A stretch of DNA of 64,000 nucleotides, from contig NZ_JABMKY010000005.1 in assembly GCF_013204845.1 (NCBI RefSeq), positions 186,001 through 250,000 on the forward strand. Direction: 5' to 3'. Position 1 is the stretch's first letter, and each line of letters opens with the position of its first letter. The translations under genes were made by a program, and so were the position numbers. This DNA comes from Paenibacillus qinlingensis (lineage in GTDB: Bacteria > Bacillota > Bacilli > Paenibacillales > NBRC-103111). Below are positions 27,641 through 36,647 of the stretch, in pieces. Under the pieces are notes generated by a model. The model did not search any database, was not told where the DNA came from, and was given only the letters and a program-made list of their open reading frames with translations.

Positions 27641-29899
27641 ATGGTGATGAACTTTACGAGATATAGACGCAGGGTTATGACGGTTTTTAACCGTTATTTG
27701 TTTTCTTTTACTTTGCTTCTTCTGTTGCCTATGCTATTTTTGGGAATTACAGGGTATTTTCAATTATCAACGATTGTGGGGGACGAAGTTGAGAGAAACA
27801 ATCAGTCGCTTTTGAATAGCCTCCAGCGCGAAGTTGATAACAAACTCATTCTGATGAATAAAATTGCCAATCAGATTACGGAAGCTCCGGAGCTGTCACC
27901 TTATTTACTTGCACAGGAGGACATGTTTAGTGCCTATCAAGGAAAAAAGATATTAGAAAGTAAGATTCTCGATGACAGTATACGTGAAATTGTTCTCCAT
28001 ATCCGCGGATCTGAGAAGTTATACACTTCGTTAAGTACCTATAAAGTTAATGATTTTGCCAGTAAATTTTATCAGTTTACCGAATGGAGCGAAGATCAGT
28101 TTAAGGCTGATTTAAATCATGTGAACACCACCATACTTCGGCCTGCAGAGGACGTTAGGATGGAGGGGTTACCTCTTCAACGTTTAATTACGTATCTCGT
28201 ACCGATTCCAATAAGGAACCAAAAACCGTATGGTACCGTATTGTTTGAATTAAAAGAAGATACCTTACTGAAAGGACTTAATCCCGATCAGCTGTTGCCG
28301 AATGGGAATGCGATCGTTTTCGATCAATTAGGCAGGGTAATATCCGCGTATAAACAAGAGGATTTCTTGAAATCTGTCGACTTTTATAAGCAAATTGTGA
28401 ATGGGGTGGACAAACGGCATATTCAAGAGTTTCAACATCAAAAGTTTGTTGTTTCCTTGCAGAAATCAACGCAAAGTGGTCTGACCTACGTCATTATGCT
28501 GCCTTATGCATCCGTTGTTGCACCCGTAAATCAAGCTATCTTGAAGTGGATTAGCTACTTGCTAGTCATTTTAATCATTGGCGGGGCATTCGTTTACGTT
28601 GTTATGGTATTGAATTACAACCCGGTTAAAAAGTTAGCTGTTCTCGTAGAAACAATTCGAGGTCAATCGATTCACAAATCGAACGTATTTGAAGCAATTG
28701 GCGCTATGATCAACGATATTGCCGATTCTAATCGAACCTTAGGCCGCAAGTTGGAAGAAAATCGCTCAGCGGTTAGAGACCATTTTCTTGGCAGTCTTCT
28801 GAAGGGAGAATTTCAAACACTGGACGATGTGAATGAACGGGGTGAAGAGGTTGGTGTTACGTTCCCTTTTCCAGATATCACGGTGATGATCCTAGAGCTC
28901 CCCTTTTCCCAATTGTTCTACAGGGAGCAATTGATTGCAGAAGTGGAGCGGCAGTTCGGGGGATATGCCATCGGACATGGAAAGATCAGCTTAGAAGAAC
29001 GAAGAGCTATTTTTATTGTGTCTTGGGGAGGCAGTCCAGCGGAACGAAAGCTGTGGATGAACGATTTACATGATCATTTGAGTATGACGTTTGATATCCC
29101 GATTACACTGGGGATCGGAAACGGATATCGGGAACTTTCGCAAGTGGGACGTTCCTATTTGGAGGCATCAACCGCGATTGATTATAAGATGATCAAAGGC
29201 AACCAGCGCGTGATCTTCTTCGATGACCTTATGGCACATGATCATGCCGAATTATTAAATCCCAGACGTGTTCTGGACGAATTGGAGATCGTGCTGCAGA
29301 GTGGTGAAGCAGCTCGGATTACCATGTGCGTCCAACAAATCACCTTGAAAATGAAACAAAGCGGAATGACGCTGTTTATCGCCAAAGAACTTTGTTATGA
29401 CATGATTCATAAATTTAGTACCTGCATGGAGAAGCGCAGACCAGGAAGCGCAATGGATAGCTTACCAGACATTTTAGCATTGACCGATTATACGACATTC
29501 GATGAAATTGCTGATGTACTCACAACCGCTTGCACAACATTATGTCATTTCCTTGACCTGCCCAAGTCGGCATCCCCTGCCGTAATGATTGACCAAATAA
29601 ACCAATATATGCGGCAAAACTATCGTGAATATGATTTCTCTGTACAAAAGATTGCCGAACACTTTGCTCTCTCCCTATCCTATTTGAGCCGTTATTACAA
29701 AGAACAGACCGGTCGAACGGTCATGGAATATTTGAAAGAGATAAGGATCGAACAGGCCAAACAGTTGCTTCGAGACCCTAACATGTCTGTTAAGGAGATT
29801 GTGCAACAGATTGGTTACTACGATGCGTCTAGCTTTATCCGTACGTTCAAAGGGCAAGTGGGTCTAACGCCTGGCGAATACCGAAAGCAAGTTAAATAG
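27641..29899 (+). CDS. Membrane-anchored AraC-family transcriptional regulator
   Basis: The product has 752 residues with transmembrane helices at about 21-44 and 303-327 enclosing an extracellular sensor, a cytoplasmic linker, and a C-terminal AraC domain (about 650-750) with SVQKIAEHFALSLSYLSRYYKEQTG and a second motif VKEIVQQIGYYDASSF. The start is not certain: ATG 27641 is 13 bases after AAAGGA, and ATG 27647 is also in frame. Same architecture as the gene at 6869 but divergent in sequence. It precedes the importer and PL8 genes by 209 bases and is their probable glycosaminoglycan-sensing regulator. Confidence 0.9.
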   Translation: MVMNFTRYRRRVMTVFNRYLFSFTLLLLLPMLFLGITGYFQLSTIVGDEVERNNQSLLNSLQREVDNKLILMNKIANQITEAPELSPYLLAQEDMFSAYQGKKILESKILDDSIREIVLHIRGSEKLYTSLSTYKVNDFASKFYQFTEWSEDQFKADLNHVNTTILRPAEDVRMEGLPLQRLITYLVPIPIRNQKPYGTVLFELKEDTLLKGLNPDQLLPNGNAIVFDQLGRVISAYKQEDFLKSVDFYKQIVNGVDKRHIQEFQHQKFVVSLQKSTQSGLTYVIMLPYASVVAPVNQAILKWISYLLVILIIGGAFVYVVMVLNYNPVKKLAVLVETIRGQSIHKSNVFEAIGAMINDIADSNRTLGRKLEENRSAVRDHFLGSLLKGEFQTLDDVNERGEEVGVTFPFPDITVMILELPFSQLFYREQLIAEVERQFGGYAIGHGKISLEERRAIFIVSWGGSPAERKLWMNDLHDHLSMTFDIPITLGIGNGYRELSQVGRSYLEASTAIDYKMIKGNQRVIFFDDLMAHDHAELLNPRRVLDELEIVLQSGEAARITMCVQQITLKMKQSGMTLFIAKELCYDMIHKFSTCMEKRRPGSAMDSLPDILALTDYTTFDEIADVLTTACTTLCHFLDLPKSASPAVMIDQINQYMRQNYREYDFSVQKIAEHFALSLSYLSRYYKEQTGRTVMEYLKEIRIEQAKQLLRDPNMSVKEIVQQIGYYDASSFIRTFKGQVGLTPGEYRKQVK

Positions 29900-30108
29900 G
29901 TGGAGAAACGCTATAAACAGCACATATACGGTTCATATTTGGCATATCAGATTGAAATTCATGGGGATCATAAATCTCGCATAGGTGGATTGGCGATCTC
30001 ACTTATTTACCCGATGTCGTGTAGATGGTTAGATTACAACTATGAAGGCGGATTCAATACGAGGAAATGCTTCAATAACAAATAAGATCCAGTGGAGGTG
30101 AAAACAAA

Positions 30109-31014
30109 ATGTCATTCACGATTAAAAGAATCATTCGTAACTATGATTTGTACTTGCTTCTACTGCCGACGCTTGCCTATTTTATTATTTTTCATTATGT
30201 CCCGATGTATGGTGTGCAGATTGCTTTTAAAAATTTCAATCCGATTAAAGGGATCATGGGTAGTCCGTGGGTGGGCTTCGATAATTTTGAACGGTTCTTT
30301 CAATCTTATCAACTAGGAACCATTATTAGAAATACGCTGGGGATCAGTATATTTGAGCTTCTCGTGGCATTCCCTGCTCCAATCCTCTTAGCGCTTATGA
30401 TTAACCAACTGACCAATGAGCGTTTTAAGCGACTTGTGCAAACGATTACATACGCGCCGCATTTCATCTCCACGGTTGTTGTCGTCGGGATTGTGTACTT
30501 ACTTTTGTCTCCCAAAACAGGTGCTGTAAACAGCCTATTGGGTGTATTCAACATCGAGCCTATCTTCTTTATGGGCAGTGCAGACTGGTTCAAGACTGTG
30601 TTTGTCTTCTCCGGCATTTGGCAAAATATAGGTTGGGGAACGATCATCTATCTGGCAGCACTGACGTCTGTGAATCCAGAGTATCATGAGGCAGCGGTTG
30701 TCGATGGAGCAACGAAACTGCAGCGTGTCTTTCACATCGATATCCCAGCGATCCTGCCGACTGTTATCATTATGCTGATCATGAATATGGGTCATATGAT
30801 GAGTGTAAGCTTCGAGAAGGTATATTTGATGCAAAATCAACTCAATATTGATTCATCCGAGACGATTCAAACTTACGTGTATAAAGCAGGACTTGTACAA
30901 GCACAGTACAGCTATTCTTCTGCGATTGGGTTGTTTAATACCGTCATTAACTTCATTTTATTAATAAGTGTGAACCAAATTGCCAAATCGTTAAAACAAA
31001 CGAGCTTATGGTAA
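30109..31014 (+). CDS. LplB-type carbohydrate ABC transporter permease
   Basis: The product has 301 residues with six predicted helices, the family motif FHYVPMYGVQIAFKNFNP, the contact loop HEAAVVDGATKLQRV (about residue 193) and a C-terminus ending KQTSLW. GGAGGTG lies 9 bases before ATG 30109. It begins the importer of the PL8 locus; no promoter was recognised in the 209 bases after the AraC gene. Its partner permease starts 18 bases downstream. Confidence 0.94.
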   Translation: MSFTIKRIIRNYDLYLLLLPTLAYFIIFHYVPMYGVQIAFKNFNPIKGIMGSPWVGFDNFERFFQSYQLGTIIRNTLGISIFELLVAFPAPILLALMINQLTNERFKRLVQTITYAPHFISTVVVVGIVYLLLSPKTGAVNSLLGVFNIEPIFFMGSADWFKTVFVFSGIWQNIGWGTIIYLAALTSVNPEYHEAAVVDGATKLQRVFHIDIPAILPTVIIMLIMNMGHMMSVSFEKVYLMQNQLNIDSSETIQTYVYKAGLVQAQYSYSSAIGLFNTVINFILLISVNQIAKSLKQTSLW

Positions 31015-31032
31015 AAGGGTGGAGGGAAATGT

Positions 31033-31917
31033 ATGAAGCTGGCTAAAAATAGGACGGACATGACCTTCGATGTTATCAACTATTCGTTGATTGTCGTGCT
31101 GCTCCTACTTGTTCTCTATCCGCTTTATTTTGTTGTTACCGCTTCTGTGACAAATCCAGATTTAGTTTACTCTGGAAAACTGTTATTTTTTCCTCAAGAA
31201 GTGACATGGGATGGTTATAAAAGGCTGTTTTCCGATGCGACCATTTGGGTTGGTTTTAAAAATTCATTATGGTACACGGTTACCGGAACAACGTTAAATG
31301 TCGTGCTGACAGTTATGGCCGGCTACGCGCTCTCTAGGACAGACCTTGTTGGAAGAAATGCTTTCATGTTCCTGCTTGTATTTACAATGTTTTTTGGTGG
31401 CGGGCTGATTCCAACCTACTTGCTAGTCAAAGATCTCGGCATTTTAAATACAACATGGGCGATGATCCTTCCGAATGCGGTTTCGGTCTTTAATGTCATC
31501 ATTGTTCGCACATTTTTTCAGTCCAACGTGCCAACGGAGGTGCTCGAATCGGCCATGATTGATGGATGCTCGAACATTAAGTTTTTTGTGAAAATCGCAA
31601 TTCCGTTGGCGATGCCGATTGTCGCGGTGATGGTGCTCTTTTATGCCGTAGGGCATTGGAATTCCTATTTCCAAGCGTTGATTTATTTGAAAAGCAACGG
31701 CTTGCAGCCGCTGCAAATTATACTGCGGAACATCCTCATTATGAACGAAGGTTCTGACCTGCAGAATTTAATGGACGGCTCACAAGAGCAGCAAAAAAAG
31801 CTCGAGTTGATGAAATACGCGATTATTATCGTTTCCAGTCTACCAATGATGATCTTGTACCCGTTTCTTCAGAGATACTTTGTTAAAGGCGCGTTAGTTG
31901 GTTCATTAAAAGGGTAG
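31033..31917 (+). CDS. YtcP/LplC-type carbohydrate ABC transporter permease
   Basis: The product has 294 residues with the pattern LYPLYFVVTASVTNPDLVYSG split over helix 1 and the first loop, the contact loop ESAMIDGCSNIKF (about residue 171) and the terminal YPFLQRYFVKGALVGSLKG. ATG 31033 follows GGTGGAGGG. It pairs with the permease at 30109 to import oligosaccharides made by the surface PL8 lyase, as inferred from the operon. Confidence 0.94.
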   Translation: MKLAKNRTDMTFDVINYSLIVVLLLLVLYPLYFVVTASVTNPDLVYSGKLLFFPQEVTWDGYKRLFSDATIWVGFKNSLWYTVTGTTLNVVLTVMAGYALSRTDLVGRNAFMFLLVFTMFFGGGLIPTYLLVKDLGILNTTWAMILPNAVSVFNVIIVRTFFQSNVPTEVLESAMIDGCSNIKFFVKIAIPLAMPIVAVMVLFYAVGHWNSYFQALIYLKSNGLQPLQIILRNILIMNEGSDLQNLMDGSQEQQKKLELMKYAIIIVSSLPMMILYPFLQRYFVKGALVGSLKG

Positions 31918-31978
31918 TCACGGATTTCATGTTTGATCATGCAAGATAATAACTATTCGGAAGGTATGGTGCTGGCAT

Positions 31979-33595
31979 ATGAATCATAAATGGGGATTAG
32001 GTACAGTTGCACTCACATTAAGTATGGCTGTTGGACTTGCAGGTTGCGGAGATAAGCAGGCTGCAACCGTAGACGACCAAAAAACGACGACAGCGCAAGT
32101 ACCGAGCAATCTTAACGTAACCGATTTTCCAATTGCCAAAGAAAAGCTGACGTTAAACATTGCTGCTTTCAAACCGCCATCAGGCAAAGATTTGAACGAT
32201 TATAAGTTTTTTCAAGATATCGAAACGAAAACAAACATCCATATCAATTGGAACCTGACACCGGGAAGCAGTTGGCAGGAAAAGAAAAACCTGCTGTTTG
32301 CCGGCGGCGAGCTGCCGGACGCCTTCTATGCGCATGGTATTTTGAGTGAAGATACGGATGTAGTGAAATATGGTTCTCAGGGCATTCTTATTCCATTGGA
32401 AGGCTATATCGATACCTACGCACCAAATGTAAAGAAGTTGCTGCAGGATAATCCCGTGTACAAAAAGCAGTTAACGGCACCGGACGGACATATCTATTCA
32501 CTGCCGACTATTGATGAAACGTATTCTAGAACGAAATCAACGATGTTTATCAACAAGAAATGGTTAGATGAGCTGAAGCTGCCTATGCCGACGACAACCG
32601 ATGAATTGTATCAAACCTTGAAAGCTTTCAAAGAAAACGATCTTGGAGGTAATAACAAGAAGGATCAGATTCCTATGTCTTTTTTTCAAAATTGGAATAA
32701 TGATGTGAACTCCTTGTTCGGTGCTTTCGGTCGTATCGATCGTGATGTTCACAAAGCAGGTAACAATCACCTGTCCGTTGAGAATAACAAAGTAATTTAT
32801 ACGGCTGTTCAACCGGAGTACAAGGCAGCTATCCAATATGTCAACAAGTTGATTTCGGAAGGCTTGGTCGATCAGGAAAGCTTTACGCAGGATGCCAAGG
32901 TGTTCAATGCCAAAACCGCTAAAGGGATTGTAGGCGTAGCATTTGACTGGAACCCGGCTAATCAAGATTACGTTTCGCTTCCGCCACTGAAAGGGCCAGC
33001 TGGACAGAAGCCAGTGTGGGCGGAGTACCCAGCGGGAATTCTACTGAGAGGTTCATTCGCGATTACGAATGTGAATAAGAATCCCGAAGCAACCATTCGT
33101 TGGATTGATAACATGTATGACGCGAAAAATTCTATGCAGCTTAGCAAAGGCGTAATTGGTGGCCAGAGCTTGAAAGAACGCTCCGATGGCAAGTACGAAG
33201 TTGTGAATCTTCCAACAGGGGCTAATGAGGATGATTTCAAACAAGTACCTCCAACTGCTTATTCCGTTTGGGCAACCACTAAGGCGGCAAGTGACATGGC
33301 TGTAGCTGCTTCTTCAGGAAAACGGACCAAAATCGACATTGATGCCGTGTACGCGCCATTTCTTGTGAATGATTCTTTCCCGAAAGCCTATTTTACTGCC
33401 GAAGAAAACGATCAGATTTCACGTTATTTGACGGATGTAGATGCCTATGTTAGCAAGATGTATGCGAAATGGATGATGTCTGGCGGCATTGACAAAGAGT
33501 GGGACGACTATGTGAAGAAGTTGAACGAAATGGGTCTGGATAAAATGATGAAGATTTATCAAACGGTGTATGACCGCTATCAGGCAACGAAATAA
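31979..33595 (+). CDS. Extracellular solute-binding lipoprotein of the PL8 locus
   Basis: The product has 538 residues with a lipoprotein signal ending in GLAGC (Cys23) and an LplA-type fold of the usual length; the segment TMFINKKWLDELKLPMPTTTDE is the family hinge region. It comes 61 bases after the permease pair and 27 before the cytosolic PL8 gene. The predicted ligands are glycosaminoglycan oligosaccharides longer than the disaccharides handled by the 21259 system, since an internal endo- or exolyase follows; this is inference. Confidence 0.93.
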   Translation: MNHKWGLGTVALTLSMAVGLAGCGDKQAATVDDQKTTTAQVPSNLNVTDFPIAKEKLTLNIAAFKPPSGKDLNDYKFFQDIETKTNIHINWNLTPGSSWQEKKNLLFAGGELPDAFYAHGILSEDTDVVKYGSQGILIPLEGYIDTYAPNVKKLLQDNPVYKKQLTAPDGHIYSLPTIDETYSRTKSTMFINKKWLDELKLPMPTTTDELYQTLKAFKENDLGGNNKKDQIPMSFFQNWNNDVNSLFGAFGRIDRDVHKAGNNHLSVENNKVIYTAVQPEYKAAIQYVNKLISEGLVDQESFTQDAKVFNAKTAKGIVGVAFDWNPANQDYVSLPPLKGPAGQKPVWAEYPAGILLRGSFAITNVNKNPEATIRWIDNMYDAKNSMQLSKGVIGGQSLKERSDGKYEVVNLPTGANEDDFKQVPPTAYSVWATTKAASDMAVAASSGKRTKIDIDAVYAPFLVNDSFPKAYFTAEENDQISRYLTDVDAYVSKMYAKWMMSGGIDKEWDDYVKKLNEMGLDKMMKIYQTVYDRYQATK

Positions 33596-33622
33596 CGGTA
33601 CGGTGATAGGGGAGTAGTAAGC

Positions 33623-36600
33623 ATGAAGATATTTTCTTTTGACAATGAAATCCCATCGCAATTTGGTTGTGATAACAACGCACGCTTAGAAATAACCGAC
33701 CAGTATTACAAATACGGAAGGCATAGTCTGCAATGGGATTACAGCGCGGATTCCTATCTGAAAGTGAATGAACCTATTTGCTATCGTCCCTATCAAGAGG
33801 GCTCGAGCAGTCAGGAACGCGATTCATTCGTAGTATGGATCTATAACGGTGAGCCAATATCCGATGTACTTACCTTTCAATTTGGACGGAACGATAAGGC
33901 GGATTGCCGGTTTGAGTTTCACCTCAATTTCCGCGGGTGGCGTACGGCTTGGGTTGCTTATGAGCGAGATATGCAAGGGAATCCTCACCCGGAAATGGAC
34001 ACGCTGACGATTCACGCACCGAGGTCAATCGCCACGGGGACGTTGTACATCAATCAGTTAATGCTGAACACGCGCATCGATCCTCGATTTCACACACGCG
34101 ACAAACAAGTACCGTTCGTTAATCTGGAGGCAGATCAGAAAGCGAATGCTCATTGGCTTAGTTTGCTTGCTTTTGATGAACTGAAGGGGAGACAGCCAGC
34201 GCCTAAGGTTGTATCCTCCGAACAGCAAAGGGCGCATGGAATTATCCATAAGCGGTTTGAGCAATTGGTCTTTCAAGAACGTGATGTGACGCAAGAAGAT
34301 GTGATGCGAATAAAGGAAGTTTTCTCCAGCTTCGGAATTTCACACAAGGGGGATGTAATTTCAGGAAGGTCGATTGACCTTCCTTTCTTCGACCATTTTC
34401 CAAAGGAAGAGAAAGAACGATGGAAGGAACTTGCGAACTGTGTACAGCTATCTGCGTATACAGATTTCATGTTGGACATCGCCGTCTGCTTTCGGTCCAC
34501 AGAACATGTGAGTTGGAAGCAAGATTTGTGCGCAATGTTTGTCGATACACTGGACCATATGGATGAGCAAGGCTGGACGTATGGCAGCTCCCAAGGGACT
34601 GTCCATCATTTCGGTTACAATTATCGAAATTATTATCCGGCTGTATATCTGATGCGGGAGGAATTGGCGCAAGCAGGGCGGCTTGAACGAACACAGCAAA
34701 CGATGTATTGGTTTAGCGGCGCAGGGCGCATTCACTCATCGTTTGAAGACATTGAAGGGAATATCGATATTTTCAACACGACTCTTCATGGCATATTGGC
34801 AAGCCTGTTGATTATGCCCGATTCCCCAACGAAAGTACATGAGCTGATTTCGTTCAGTGAATGGCTCAGTCAATCACTACTACCAGCACCAGGACTAAGA
34901 TCGGCCTACAAATTAGACGGTTCTGCCTACCATCATGTTAACCATTACCCCGCATACGCAATAGGCGGCTTCCTCGGCGTTACGCCTGTCATCTATCTGC
35001 TAAGTGGTACTCCGTACCGAGTGGCTGAACAAGCTCAAGCCTCTGTTCGCAAAGCGCTTCTAGCCATGCGATTGTACACCAATAAATACGAGTGGCTGGT
35101 AAGTCTGTCATCACGACATCCTACGGGGAAAGGGAAATTGGAGGTTGAGCCGTTCAAATATATGGCGTTAGCTGGAACTCCTGATGGGTTACAGTCGGTT
35201 GATAAAGAGGTGGCTGCTGCTTATTTACGGCTGCATCATCACGAGGAGAAATCAGAAGTCGCTGAACGGTTTTTAGAGATGGGGATGAGACCAGAAGAGG
35301 ACCCCAATGGACATTGGACGATGAATTTTGCAGCGTTAGCGATACATCGCAGAGGCTCGTGGCTAGTAGGCGCAAGAGGTCATAGTCGCTATTTGTGGGC
35401 GAACGAATCGTATGTCAGCGCCAACCTCTATGGTCGCTACATATCGCATGGCCATGTGCAGATCATGAGTCAAGGCCAGCCGATCAATAATGAGGCTAGC
35501 GGCTATCATCATGACGGTTGGGATTGGAACCGTTGGCCAGGGACAACGACTGTGCACAAACCGATCCCAGAATTGCGTTCGGATGTACGAAACGTGGATA
35601 CGTTCAGCGGATTCGAAGAGATGCTGCTTTCAGACGAAACATATGCTGGAGGATTGAATTTGGAAGGACGGAACGGTATGTTTGCGATGAAGCTGCACGA
35701 GCATCCGAAATATGAAGGCAGTCACCGTGCTCGCAAATCGGTCTTCTTCTTCGATAATCGGATCATTTGTCTAGGCTCCGATATCGTGAACACGAATACG
35801 ACCTGTCCAACTGAAACGACACTGTTTCAGAATCATCTCGCTGATCAGGAGAGTCCAATCTGGGTGAATAACCATAGCCCGATTAGTGAGTTTCCATATG
35901 CGTATGAGCATGTTCTGGAGGAATCCATATGGCTTATGGATCATTTGGAGAATGGTTATTACATTCCAGCAGGTCAAAGTGTGTCGGTGTCCAGAAGCGT
36001 GCAGTATTCCAAACATCAAGCTACCGATGCGGATACACAGGGGAGTTTTGCTGCCGCTTGGTTGGCGCATGGCTGTGCACCTCAACAAGGCAGCTACGAA
36101 TATACGATACTTGTGAAAACGGATCGGGATGATCTCGAAGCCTTTTGCAATAGCATGCAAAGAGTCGCATCAGCGGCGTATAGCGTGCTGCGCAAAGATC
36201 GCAACGCACACATCGTTAAGGATCATGCGAACGAAACCACGGCTTATGCGTTATTTGAAGCAAATACAGGCATTGACGAGGGATGGCTTCGTGATATCGA
36301 CACACCGGCGATGGTTATGATTCGGGAGTCAGGCGATGAACTGATCATAAGCGCAGTCGATCCTGATTTACGTTTATATGAGGGCAACGAATCTGATCAA
36401 TATGATGAAGAGGGTAACCGAATAGAAGTTAGCGTCTATTCTCGACAATGGGTTCGTGCTGAAAGCATTCCGTCCACGATGCGGCTCATTCTAAGAGGGA
36501 ATTGGATTATGAAAGGTGAGTATCTGGGTTGTCGACTCGCCGCAAGAAATGGAGATGAGCATACGACAGTAATCGAAATTGCGTGTAAGGACGCAATGCC

Positions 36601-36628
36601 ACGGGAGTTTGTTTTGCAGATGAAATGA
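33623..36628 (+). CDS. PL8-family chondroitin/hyaluronan lyase without signal peptide
   Basis: The product has 1001 residues, the size of chondroitin ABC lyases, but begins MKIFSFDNEIP with no signal peptide, so it should be cytoplasmic. The N-terminal jelly roll (about 1-165) resembles the lyase N-domain of chondroitinase ABC; next come the helical toroid (about 190-510) and the beta-sandwich half (about 515-1000) containing the segment GWDWNRWPGTTT. Likely catalytic residues are His438 and Tyr445 (spacing 7 as in Proteus chondroitinase ABC I His501/Tyr508) and Arg498 in SRHPTG. It would cleave imported oligosaccharides by beta-elimination to unsaturated disaccharides, the substrate of GH88 at 25923. 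Sulfation preference is unknown. Confidence 0.88.
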   Translation: MKIFSFDNEIPSQFGCDNNARLEITDQYYKYGRHSLQWDYSADSYLKVNEPICYRPYQEGSSSQERDSFVVWIYNGEPISDVLTFQFGRNDKADCRFEFHLNFRGWRTAWVAYERDMQGNPHPEMDTLTIHAPRSIATGTLYINQLMLNTRIDPRFHTRDKQVPFVNLEADQKANAHWLSLLAFDELKGRQPAPKVVSSEQQRAHGIIHKRFEQLVFQERDVTQEDVMRIKEVFSSFGISHKGDVISGRSIDLPFFDHFPKEEKERWKELANCVQLSAYTDFMLDIAVCFRSTEHVSWKQDLCAMFVDTLDHMDEQGWTYGSSQGTVHHFGYNYRNYYPAVYLMREELAQAGRLERTQQTMYWFSGAGRIHSSFEDIEGNIDIFNTTLHGILASLLIMPDSPTKVHELISFSEWLSQSLLPAPGLRSAYKLDGSAYHHVNHYPAYAIGGFLGVTPVIYLLSGTPYRVAEQAQASVRKALLAMRLYTNKYEWLVSLSSRHPTGKGKLEVEPFKYMALAGTPDGLQSVDKEVAAAYLRLHHHEEKSEVAERFLEMGMRPEEDPNGHWTMNFAALAIHRRGSWLVGARGHSRYLWANESYVSANLYGRYISHGHVQIMSQGQPINNEASGYHHDGWDWNRWPGTTTVHKPIPELRSDVRNVDTFSGFEEMLLSDETYAGGLNLEGRNGMFAMKLHEHPKYEGSHRARKSVFFFDNRIICLGSDIVNTNTTCPTETTLFQNHLADQESPIWVNNHSPISEFPYAYEHVLEESIWLMDHLENGYYIPAGQSVSVSRSVQYSKHQATDADTQGSFAAAWLAHGCAPQQGSYEYTILVKTDRDDLEAFCNSMQRVASAAYSVLRKDRNAHIVKDHANETTAYALFEANTGIDEGWLRDIDTPAMVMIRESGDELIISAVDPDLRLYEGNESDQYDEEGNRIEVSVYSRQWVRAESIPSTMRLILRGNWIMKGEYLGCRLAARNGDEHTTVIEIACKDAMPREFVLQMK

Positions 36629-36647
36629 TAAAAAATGGGGGCGTAGT

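Noticed and set aside
29900-30085. Open frame of 61 codons between the AraC gene and the permease
   Set aside because: It starts right at the AraC stop with no ribosome site, has no family resemblance, and looks like chance.
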